From: Diaporthe sp. PMI_573 | Taxonomy: Eukaryota; Ascomycota; Sordariomycetes; Diaporthales; Diaporthaceae | NCBI GenBank assembly: GCA_021399435.1 | Contig: JAJTUP010000017.1 | Location: forward strand, 310,001-374,000 | Direction of reading: 5' to 3' | DNA length: 64,000 bases | Part shown: piece after piece, positions 43,110 through 54,200 of the stretch | How the letters are laid out: every line of letters starts with the position of its first letter | How positions within the stretch are numbered: the first letter of the stretch is position 1 | Notes under the pieces: generated by a model | What the model saw: the letters and a program-made list of their open reading frames with translations, nothing else | Databases searched by the model: none | Told to the model about the DNA's origin: nothing | Made by a program: the position numbers and the translations under genes

Positions 43110-46100
43110 CGTGTCGAGTTCCCGTGGTGGTGTTGCAGCAGAAACAATCGAGCCGTTAAAAACGGTGGCCAGCTGTCGGCTTTAAGAAAGTTGTGCGAAG
43201 GGGGAAAAAGCAGTCAAAAAAAAAGCAGAGGCAAAAGTTGGCTGGGTGCGAGTCGGAGACCAAGGGCCGTGGGCCAGTTCGGTGACGGGAGAAGAAGGGT
43301 GAGGTGAATGGGAGCGAGGCTTGGCTTGGGCGTTGGGTTGTTGGTGAAAGGAGTGCGTTGATTGTTCAGTCAGCACTGGTTGGTTGCGTGTGCACTGCAG
43401 GGCAAGGCAGGCAGGATCGTGGACGGTCGGTTGTGTGTGGGATCCTAGTTGGGCCGTGTGGGTTGAATTTGCATGGCGTTGGCGACAGGGAGTGTGGGCG
43501 GCGGTGATGGTGATGATGATGGGAGATGGTTGAGGATGAAGAATAGATGGTGGAGGGGGGAAGGGCGGATGGGAAGGGCGGGCATGGGAACAGATCCCAT
43601 CATTGTGGTTTTAGATCAAAAAAGGTTGGACGGGCCATGGTCGGTTGTGGTGATTGCAGCCATTTCTCATGGCAACCCAGCTTTTGGTGCTGGGCCTTGG
43701 GCCTTGGGCCTTGTGCCTTGCGGTGCTGCACCACACGCGCGCGGAGAGGAGGTTCGCTCTGCTCGCAATGCGGATGGCAGAGCAAAGCTACCTAGTACCT
43801 GTCGTCTGCGGGACGCTATTAAAAGCACGGCCCACCAGACGGGGCTGACATAATCGGTACTTTTGACATGTACCCGTCCTCTGTGCCTGCCTTGCTGTCG
43901 TCCCTTTGAGACGGTAGGTACTGCACGTATCCGTATCTACTGCTGCATCTGTTCTGTTCTATGGTGAGAGCCTCTGTTCATCGGGCTGGTTGTGGGATAC
44001 CTAATCATCCTGCGACTCCGCTCAGCTCCAGGTGTGGTGCGTCCCAGGTGGTCCCCATTCCTGTGCTGATCTCGTCCAGCTGCGAGATGGCCTGGACTCG
44101 GCTGGTCTGGGCAGGGCATGTCACAAACTTGCGTGTGCTTTGCTCTTGCGGCCAGTCTGACTGACTGACTTCGACCAGCCAGCCAGCCAAGCCTTCCGCT
44201 TTTGCTTCGTGACATAGTGTACAGCGTTAACGCGGGGCCCCTGAATCAGCACCAGCAGCCTCGCCTGCACCGGCCTCGCCTTGTTAGGACACTACAACGC
44301 GTGTCGCATCTCGAACCTCGACGACGGAAAGGGCAAGGTTCGGGTCACGTCCTGTCCAGCTCAGCTGCACTCTCCTCGTCGCCTCCCCAGGCCCTCACCC
44401 TCATCTCCGGATCCCCGCCGAGCTCATTCACAAAGGGGCTGGCGTTGGTCTCCCTACCTGCATGCAGACAAGACAACCTGGCCGTCCGAGGTCAGAGACA
44501 GAGCCAGCGATCCAACATCAGGACGCAGTGAGCATCCATCGCCAGCGCGATCCAAACCCAACAGGAAACCGAGCCCGCCAAGCGTCACACACCACACACA
44601 AGTACGCAGGAAATCTCTGTCATCTGTCTACTGGATTGAGAATTTGAGCCGGCTGGCTGCCTGCTCGGGGCACGAGTTCATCACCGCCCACGACCCTTGG
44701 ATCCTGCAAAGCGCCACCACCGCGTGCACCACAAACTCCCGAGCAAGCCCGAGGCAAAACCAAACTCCACCCACTGACATCCTGCACCCGACCGTCCTGC
44801 CCGACCAGCCCGACTTCCGCAGAAAAGGCAAACAGATGATGATGCTGCCTCCTGGCTCATTCGTCATCGTCTGCCGCCCAACCCGGCACCAACCATACTT
44901 TCTGGGTCAATGCCGTTTCGCGAAGCATCCCCACTTGGACTGCCCTCCTCAACAGAGGGCTTTTCCACGCGCTTACTGATCCGGATCTTTTCCTCTCAAA
45001 TCATGATAGGTGTTTGGTGATTCAAAACGCCAACCCGACGCCGGGCTCCGCCATTTCCCGTCAGCGACCAGGCTGATCGGCAGGGTCAACTGCCTCTCCT
45101 TTTCCAATTTCTCCGTCCTCTCTGGTTTGGGCTCAACGCAATATGAAACACCACGCAAGAGGGCGGCGTGTCATTTCCCCCGTAACGCGAGACCGGAAAC
45201 GCCTAGTCGTGCACAGTCGATGAGCAATAGAGATGCTTCAGATCATCATTCAGCATGACTCCGCTCTCTTCCTAGACACCCGAATCCGGGACCCAATCCG
45301 CACCATGTTGCTCTGATTTCCCCTTCACGAGATCTGAGTCGTGCTGCATCATATTACTATGACCACAGCTACAGCAATCAACGCATAGCAGTTGTTACAC
45401 CGAGCACTTATCTCCGTGCATCGCGCGATGCAGCGTGTCCAAACAAACCGCGACCCCTAGATCCCCCAAACCCTCCAACATAGAAGCTAATGACACATTC
45501 AACCGAGTGGTGATAGGACATAGCCTTCCAATTGCCTGGGCTGGTTACACCAAGTAGGGTGCCAGCGCACAGCGCAATTGATCACACGGACGGGCCAAGC
45601 AAGCCCACAGGAGATGATCCCCCTTGCATGCAGTCAACGCTTCCTTCCTCAATGGAGTACCAATCAGTCTGCCGTTGAGGTCGCCTGCCTACATGAAACC
45701 AACAAGTTTACTCGGCGGACATGCAAGTGAAAGTCCTGAATACACGAGTTCCACCGCGACTGTCTTACCGTCCTCCGGGTGACTGAAGTGGTCGAACAAG
45801 GCCACTGCCATCGAGAGACACCAGCGGGGCGATGAGTGTTGATGCAGTTGGGCTGCAGCACCTCGCTTCATAGTATGGGAGCTCGCCATGCGACAAGGGC
45901 CATAAGGTGCTCTAGAAGATGATTGCGACTTCAACTTGTCATGCAAACGAGCTTCGTGTGGTTTGTCTGGGCTGTGCAGATCCGAGAAGGGGGCGAGCCT
46001 GCGGCAGTCATGATACCAGCCGGTCTAACTCAACTTTGACTTGCTTGTGTACTTGCTTCGGTCTTTTGCAATGTGCAAGACCTGTTTGCCCGCGGGGGTA

Positions 46101-46447
46101 CTGTACGGCGGGTGGAGCTCGTAAGCAATAGACGCATGACTTTTCCTAGGATTGAAGAGTAGATCTAGACCGGGCCCAGGCCGGAGTCCGCTTCAGAGGA
46201 ACCATTACAGGATGTTATTGCACGACCGGCACTCTCGAGCAGTCGAAATATTGAAAAGAACACAGGGGCTACCGCAGCTGCACCGCTCGTTGGACGCTGA
46301 ACTCGTGCCACACATCCTGTCGAAAGCCATACGTCGATTGAGGTATCTCTAAATACACCACAAACATTGCTAATGGGCGCTTCATCGGTAGACAAGGAAG
46401 AAACAACACGCCCAACCCTACAACACGCGACACACACGCAAACGCCC
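43110..46447. other. 3.3 kb without a recognisable gene
   Basis: Upstream flank of the Ies4 gene and 3' flank of the dioxygenase gene. The longest frame (44281-44979, plus, 232 codons) has a low-complexity Pro/Ser/Arg translation without a motif. A GGGCCTT repeat occurs near 43692-43715. No RNA gene is recognised. Confidence 0.5.
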
Positions 46448-48350
46448 TCAAGAACGAGCAACACCTCTCTCCTCGCAGTACTTCTCAACCTCCTTCCGCA
46501 GCGTCTCCTCCTGCCGCCTGACCAGGTCCATGATAGCCTGGACCTCGCCGCCAAGCCTCTCCTCGCCCACCGTGGCCGCGATGTTGACCATGTCGTTCAG
46601 CACGGCCTTGAGCTGGTTCGGCAGCCAGGTGACGATGGGGCTGCCGCCCGTCGCGGTGGGGTGGTCCGTCATCTTGAGGATGTACTCCTTGCCGAAGCAC
46701 CAGTGGCGCCAGCGGAACTCGCGCACCTGGTCCAGGAGCTGCAGCCAGAGCCGCCTGCTCTCCCAGAGGGCCTCCTCGTCGTCCTCGGCATCATCACCGG
46801 CCTGCTTCTGCAGGCGCAGGGCGAACTCGCGCAGGTTCACCTCTACGGACCGGTCCCGCACGTGCTGCAGGAACGCGCGGTGGTTGGACGGCCTGTACTT
46901 GCGGAAGTCCTTGAGGATCTCTGTGAGCGGGGTGTCGGGCATGGGGATCTGGAGGAAGTTGTCCATGAGGGGGATCATGGAGTCATTTGCGCCCGATTCC
47001 CCGCGGAACGACATGGGTTTCCCGTCGTTGACCCCTTCGTACACGACGCCGTCGGGGAACATGGACTGCGACGTGATGCCGAAGATGAAGGTGCGGAAGG
47101 TGGTGTAGTCGCGCGGCTTGGACTTCATCCACATCGTCTCCATGGTCTCGTTGATGCGCCGCAGGGCGCCGAGCTGTTTTGCCATGGCGGCGTTGAGCTC
47201 CCGCCGGTTTGTGTGCGCAGCCTGCAGGGCCTCCACCGTGCCCGACACAAGCGGGCCGGAGTTCTGGACCATGTCGATATGCACGAGGACGAAGCCTGCC
47301 TCGCTGGACGTGTGGTCCAGCCCGTGCTCGAAGGCCCGGATCAGCCGGATGTTGTCGTAGTCCATGCCCTTGGCCGGGTCTGCCAGCTTGTAGTTGTAGA
47401 GGGCGTAGCTTCCCGCGTACTCCATGAATGGCATGAAGCCGGTCCTAGGGGGTTGTTAGGGCCATGATGACAAGACGGGTAATCCGAGATGGGTGTAAGA
47501 GGAAGACATGATTGTGGAAGTATTGAGCGTGTGTGATTTGAATAAGAACAGAATAGAGGCGACGTCTTGGTAGAAGAAGTATTGACTTGGAGAAAACATG
47601 AATTCGAAGAGGACAAAGTGAATCGGAAACTGTGTGACGGTGAGGCATCAATGCAATTGGACAGGATGGGTGTAAGACAAGACGAAAGTGGTAGAAAAGC
47701 GGGCCCCGAATAGCATCAGGCCAATGAGAGCACCAACATGCCGTGTAAGTCCTGGGCATGCAAGGCACATGACTGGGCGACGATAAGACAGCAACAAACA
47801 GATCAAACAGAGAACAAGGGAAGAGGGACGGATGACGACGGAAGGAAGAGAAGGAATGAGACAGAAAGGGAAATAAGCAAACTCACAGCTCAGCAACCCT
47901 AGCCATCGGCCTCGCGATAACAGCCGGCAAGCTCTGGCGCCCCAGACCGTACGGCTCACCCCTGAGGAACCTCTCGTGGCACGGCTCAAGCAGGTACGCC
48001 GACAGCAGGAACGAGTAGTCACGGTACAGCGCGTTCATGAGCGGCTTGTCGTCGGCGTGCTTGTCGACGGCCCACGTGAGGTCGGGAAAGGACTCGTCGA
48101 CGGTGGGGCCCAGCTTCCCCTGCGCCAGCAGGCCCGGCTGCCCCGACGCCGTCTTGACAGGCATGCGCTGCAGGATGTCCTCGAGGGGGTCAAAGTCTGC
48201 GGGCAGCTTCCACACCGGGTCCGCACGGGGCAGGAAGCCCCTGGGCTTGGACACCATGAAGGCCTGGAGGGTGTGGTCGTCCGGGCGGCAGTCCTCCAGG
48301 ACGCCAAAGTCGGCGGTGGAGAAGTTGTCGTCTACTGCGACGGACCCCAT
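46448..48350 (-). CDS. bna2: indoleamine 2,3-dioxygenase (2 exons, 486 aa)
   Basis: A cytosolic haem dioxygenase that opens the indole ring of L-tryptophan to N-formylkynurenine, the first step towards kynurenine and NAD. Exon 1 is 48350-47887, the intron 47886-47445 (442 nt, long for this window, GTGAGT...CTAG) and exon 2 47444-46448. The junction gives RVAELTGFMPFMEYAGSY. The distal-pocket loop SFRGESGANDSMIP is present. The predicted proximal haem ligand is His343 in PSNHRAFL, in line with His346 of the human enzyme. A C-terminal segment TGGSPIVTWLPNQL also matches the family. I start at 48350 because an upstream in-frame ATG belongs to a low-complexity leader. Yeast calls this gene BNA2. 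Confidence 0.93.
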
Positions 48351-50221
48351 TGTGGCTGACGGTGGTGGTTGTGGTGGTGTATGAGTGTCTTGAAGGGGTA
48401 TGGGGATATGGGTATGTAAAAAAAGCTGAGAAAAATTGGTGCTTGTGAAGGTGGTGGATGGGTGGTGTTGGATCTTGTTGAGTCTGTCGAGCCAAGTTGA
48501 AGGTGGCTGTCTTGCTTGGAGCGAGCCGGCCTTGATATACCTGTGAGGCCGGAATGCATTCCGGCCTCTGCGACGAAGACCGGAGGCCCAAGTCGCCCAC
48601 GGCACCTTGTCACTCGCCACGTCTCAGCATGATAAGCCAGGGCACCTAGTGAAAAGAGGAGAGCCGAGAGTCCAGGCCAAACACGGCCGTATCAAGCCGA
48701 GGCCTCGAAAGGGGCATCACACACTCCATCGTGGGTATTGTACGACGTTGGAAGGTCGTGATGTTTGACGGTGCACATAGTCGGTAACCGGATCAACTCG
48801 TCAGCCGCAGATAAGGGACTCGTCTGGGGTAATATGGGCCATATTGACATATGCTGACCATTGCTTGTCAATTCAAGCATTTCATTTGGCTCGATATAGG
48901 ATCACTCATGGCCCCCATGGCCTGATCCCCAGGAAGGAGTTCGCGTCAAGTCCGGGGAATCGTGAGATCTGGCGGAGGGGCTTGTGGAGGGTGGTTGAGT
49001 CAAGGTGACATCCGGGTCTCCACTCCTGGTCCTTGGCTAGCGGGCTGGGGAACCGATCCTCGGGCACCGTGCAAGTACTTAATTCCGGCCAGGTGTAAGT
49101 TCTGAGGGTCCTCGTTGAAATAGCCAAATTGCGGGCCAAATGCCCTTGAAAGAAACGCGCCTAACCAATTCCCATGGATATGGCCTCCAGTTCAGTTATC
49201 CCAGCTCGTAAATACGCGTGGCGTGACGGGCGGAAGTGGCAGTGGTTTACTTCCAGCCCGATGTTGCTGCCAATTAAAAGTTGTGCTGCCGTAATTACTC
49301 TTACTCTTTCTGCGACATTTCGCGCAAGGCGTTCCGGTTGGGGAACGCGATGGCCAGGGCCGGGACGAGCTGTGTCCTGCCTGCAGCTTGAGGTGCAGTA
49401 CCGGGCAATGATGGGCTGGCTGAGCTCCCTGTGCACGCGCAGCTGCTGAAAGGGGACGAGACCGGCTGCTACTGCTTCCCCCTCTTCACTCCTTTACTCT
49501 CTTCTTGCTCCTTGTTTGTTATGATGCTGTGTTTGTCATGGAATTGTTATCGCCGTGTTGTCGTCAGCGTCGGCGGCGGCGGCGGCATAGCTATCCTCCA
49601 TCCCTACGCCAGATGCGGCGGAAGTCTAGGAGGTCCTCTCTATCAAGCTCCACAAGCTGGTGGTGTACGGCGCCTTATAGAATGGTTCGAAGCTCCTCTT
49701 CGCTCGAGAGTCTTTTTTAAAGAAACAATCTCTTTTCTCGGATTCGACTTGCTGGGCATCAGGTTTGCAAAGCTCGTCCCGTTGGACCACAGGAGCGGCA
49801 GGGGCAGCGGCAGAAGACATGTATGCAAACGGGCTCACACACATAGACACACGCACAGAGAGAGTGAGAGATGGAGGCAAACAAGAGCTGGATGTGCCGT
49901 TTGAGAGGAGAAAACGCTAGTATTGTGAATGAATCATAGCAGTGGGGGCTAATACCCTACGCCTTCCTACGCCTTCTACAAGAAGTATGAATCTCTTGAC
50001 TCCTTGCAATGCCAGACCACTGAACCAACCAAACGCCCCGCTCGGAGATGCTGACCAAACGCCTCGCTCAAAGTTGCCAAAAACCAGAGAAGGAAAAGGA
50101 GGAGAAATCCCAAGGGGTTTCATGCCTAGTTTATGTTTGTTATTAGATGGGAGGCCAGGGCAGAGAGAGAGACAAGGAGTACAGTGGGGGACAATATGAA
50201 CATACTCGTTGCTTGTAGAGT
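48351..50221. other. 1.9 kb intergenic, no gene recognised
   Basis: Promoter side of the dioxygenase gene and 3' flank of the small membrane-protein gene. Frames up to 157 codons (49431-49904) overlap on both strands and show no motif. Confidence 0.5.
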
Positions 50222-50739
50222 CTAGAGAGACTTGGAGTCGGTAGCATCAGCAGACTCGGACTCGGGCTCAGGTGCGTACACACGCGCACGACGGTTGTAA
50301 GTCATGTTGGGCAGCACCGTGGCGACAAATGTACTGGCCATCATAGCCCCGATGAGGCCCAGAACGGGGCGGCGGTGGGCTGAAGGGCTGGTAAAAAGAG
50401 GGCTGCGCAGGAGGCGGATCATGACCCAGGTAGTGCTGACGACGTAGACGCCCGAGACCATGGAGGCCATGACGAAGGGGTCGACGGAGGAGTCGACGCC
50501 GACATTGGTGCCAGCGGTGGTATCTGTGTGCACCAATCAAAGTTAGTTTTCAGTTAGTTTTTCTTATGCTAGGCCTTAGGGTTTAAGAAGAAACACTTTA
50601 GGTGTTTATGTGTGTACTCACCATTGGTGTTGGCCACGTTGTTGCAGGTGGTTTGCATCTTGTCAGGAAACATTGGGGTTGATATGTTTGTCTCTTTGGG
50701 GAGGCGAGTGATCTCAAATCCAACCTGGAAGAATCCCAT
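50222..50739 (-). CDS. small two-helix membrane protein (2 exons, 139 aa)
   Basis: Exon 1 is 50739-50622 (MGFFQVGFEITRLPKETN...), the intron 50621-50524 (98 nt, GTGAGT...ACAG) and exon 2 50523-50222. The junction NTN|DTTAG keeps frame. Two hydrophobic segments (residues about 55-78 and 92-111) are separated by a short basic loop. The C-terminal tail is acidic and Ser-rich (EPESESADATDSK). No signal peptide or family is recognised. It lies 1.0 kb to the left of the stop of the synthase gene, on the same strand. A link to the synthase (for example in export) is possible but unsupported. Confidence 0.65.
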
Positions 50740-51202
50740 AGTATTGGCACGTAGGGCCAGAAGTTTTGAAGATGCGATGTGATGTGTGTATGATGTGGGT
50801 GTGTGGGTGTTTGTGTTGTCAGTAGACAAGACCAAGACTGAGAGAGTTGTTGTTTTTGGTGGCGGCGACAAGTCGAGGACCAAAGCTGCCGTCAACCAGG
50901 GTAGCACAATGCATGGTGCACGGACATATGTACAGTAGAGTGATTGGATTGACGTAGGCAAAGGAAGGGGAGCATGCTTAACTGGTTTTAATTTGGTTAC
51001 TGGTGGTCAACTGGCTTCACTGTTGTCACGTGGCTTGTCTGGTGGTGTGTAATTGAATAAGTCGTTCAAGCCAAGTACCCAAGTACACACAGGGACAACT
51101 CGCGGCGACCCCTCAAGTCACTTGATGAAAAGTGCAGGTGATATATCCAAAAAAAAGTATTTGGATAGAAATAATTAATACAATTCCTGTTTCAAACAAG
51201 TT
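50740..51202. other. intergenic, promoter of the small membrane protein / 3' flank of the synthase
   Basis: 463 nt with no coding sequence recognised. The part next to 51203 is A/T-rich, consistent with a 3' untranslated region. Confidence 0.5.
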
Positions 51203-54200
51203 CTAACCCCTCCTTCTCAATTCCGGCCAGACCATAGGCGGCGTGCCCACCATATTTTCAAAGAATGCCACAAGAATGGCGTCCATGCCAGCCTCACCCG
51301 ATCTCCTCGCCCACTGATCAAGCGGCAACACCTCGGCGCTCGCACCCGTCTGGGCGTCAACATAGCCCTTGAGGTTATCCAGCGGGATGTCCGTCTCGCC
51401 AACCTCGTTCACGAACCGCACACCACTGCCCGGCGCGGCCCCCACCGACATCTCGTAGAGCACGCTCTCGACGACACGCTCCAATGGCACGAGGTTCAGG
51501 ACGCCAATGAGGTTCGGCGAGGCCGGCACGCAGTTTGCGGCTTTGCAGTACCGCAGGAGATTCGAGATCAGGTCCAGAGACGGGCCATCACGACTGGTAC
51601 CACTGTCCTCGGCGGCAGGTCGCTGGACGCTGGTGGGCCGGTGAATCCAGACCGGCCAGGACCCGCCGCTCAGCTCGTAAAACTTCTCGAGGAACCGCTC
51701 GCTGGCCCACTTGGAGGCGCTGTAGCCGTCGAGGGTGCCGGACGTGGGCGGGGGATACGCCACCGCAGATTCCTCACCGAAGGACCCGAGCCTCGAGAAC
51801 TGCAACACGCTGGCGGTCGAGACGAAGTGGATGGGGATCCTGCGCCCACGGCCGAAGCGCAGGGCCAGGCTCGCGATCTCCTTTGTCGCCTGGAGGTTGG
51901 CCCCGCGGAGGGAAGAGTACGTCTTGAGGTGGGACGTGTCGGCGCCGTTGTGGATGATGCGGTCTGCCGAGCAGAAGACCGACGTGGCTGCTGCGTCGTC
52001 GAGGCCGAGCTGCGGGGACGTCAAGTCTCCTTCATGGACGGTTACCTTGCTGTGTCTGAGGAGGGCAAGTGATGAGACGCGGGCGGCGGCGTTGCGGACG
52101 CCGATGCAGTGGATTCTTTCGATGTGGGGGTCGGCGACGAGGGCTTTCAGGAGTCCTTGGCCTAGCAGGCCCGTCGCGCCTGTGAGGACCATGGATTTGT
52201 TTGTGGTCGGATGAAGATCGACTGTTGTCTTCAAAGCTGTCACAATGGGCTCAGGAACAGCTGTCTCGACGTCCCAGTCGAGGGTCATCTCTTGCTCTGC
52301 TCCCGACTTGTTGTCGACGCGCTTCGCCATGGCTGAAAGTGTGCTGGACTCGAAGAGCTGGACGAGGGGGATCCTGAAGCCGAAGCTCTTCTTGATCTGA
52401 GCCTGGACTTGCAGGAGGAGCAACGACGTCCCGCCAACGTGGAAGAAATCAGTCTCGGGTCTGATAGCGCGCATTCGCACTATATGCTGAGAGATGACGT
52501 CCTCCCAGATCTTCTTCATCTTAGACTCGGTATCGTTGAACACTGCTGGCGGCACGCTGCTGTCTTCTCCATTCAAATTATCCTCGAGAGCAGAGATGTT
52601 CGGGAGAGGCAGAGCAGCGATTGCCCTGCGGTTGAGCTTGCCCGATACCATCATTGGTAATTCTTCCACAGGAATCGCAGCCGCAGGCCACATGTACTGT
52701 GGGAGAGGCAGAGAAGACAACAGTGAACTCAGCACAGATTGTTGCTCCTCCTCCGGCGGGCAATGCTCGGGCTCGAAACGGACATGCGCAGCTAAGAACT
52801 CGGGACTCTGCGGCGACGTGCGGCGGACGGTGACAACCACGTCACTCAGAGTGCCCCTGGCCTCTTTCAGAATGACATTTTCAACCTCTTGGAGGTCGAC
52901 TCGCAGTCCTCTGAGCTTGTGCTGCGTGTCTCCAGACCTGCGTCCCTCGATCATGACACCGCCGGCTTCTGTCCACCGGCCCATGTCTCCCGTTCGATGC
53001 ATTGTGCACCACCCCTGGGCCGTGAAGGTCTCCGGGGCAAGTTTGTCGGGCATGAACTTCTCATCGCTTAATCCAGGATTGCCGAGATATCCAGATGCCA
53101 CACCAGCTCCGCCGATATAGATCTCACCTTGGACCCCGGGCGGGACAGGCCGGAGCTGCTCGTCAAGAATGTAGATGGAATAATTCGGGAACGGTCCGCC
53201 CACAGAAGCTGCCTTCTCGGCCTTAGAACCAGGGCTCGGATAAGTAAGTTCCGTGCCAGAGGTGATGAATGTGATCTCCGTCGGGCCGTACATGTGGTAG
53301 AACCGCGGCCGAGGGCCCTGCTCGCCTATGGAGACGTAGAGATCCATAATGGAAGGGGTCCCCGGCTCACCACCGCACATTGCCGTCTTCCAGTGAGAGG
53401 CGGAACGAAGGAGTGATTCCCGGTTTCCGTATCTCAGCCAGTTGGAGTATTCCGACGGGACACCGTTCGTGACGGTGACGCCCTCCGCCGCGATGATATC
53501 TGTGATTGCGCCCGCGTCCACGCGGTCTCCGCGCGGGACAAGTGCGACGGTGCCTCCAAAGCACAGCGCCCAGAAGACCTGGAGGAAGGCCATGTCGAAG
53601 CTGGAGGAGCTCTGCTGGAGCACCGTCTCGGCTTTGCCGGGGCAGTGGCTGAATTGGGTAGGGACGAACTCGGCCCAGTTCCTAAAGCCACTATGTTTGA
53701 GGACGATGCCCTTGGGATTTCCTGTCGACCCGCTCGTGTAGAGAATCATGGCTGGATCTTCGGGATCAGGAAGAGCAGCGGATATTGCTGCCACCGCCAT
53801 TTCGTCGACATCAACACACCGGTCGACGCTGATAATTCCCTTCGCTGCCCCATCAACAAGGAGCTCGCTGGCCGCCGTTGCCTCAAGCTCAGCATCGACA
53901 ACGATGATGCTGACTTGGCTGTCACGAGCCATGTCTAGCAGACGCTTTGTTGGCGTGCCTGCGTCGAAAGGCACACAGATGGCGCCGATGCTGAAAACGG
54001 CCAGGACCGAGGAGAGCCAGTCGGGCGATGGCTCTTGGTACACGGCGACGACACTGCCGCGAGTGCAACCTTTGGCCTGCAGGGCCGCCGCAATGGCACG
54101 GGATTTGGTCATCATTTGACTGTAAGTCATGGACTTGCCACCGTGGGGCAACTTTACAGCAATCTGGTCTGGGTACGACTGCGCGATTGCTTCCACTCGT

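Noticed and set aside
44281..44979. 232-codon plus-strand open frame upstream of Ies4
   Set aside because: Pro/Ser/Arg/His-rich low-complexity translation with no motif and no splice support. Such frames are expected by chance in GC-rich DNA.
46367..47467. 366-codon plus-strand frame antisense to the dioxygenase
   Set aside because: Produced by the strong codon bias of the conserved minus-strand gene. The translation is Val/Leu/His/Glu-rich with no family match.
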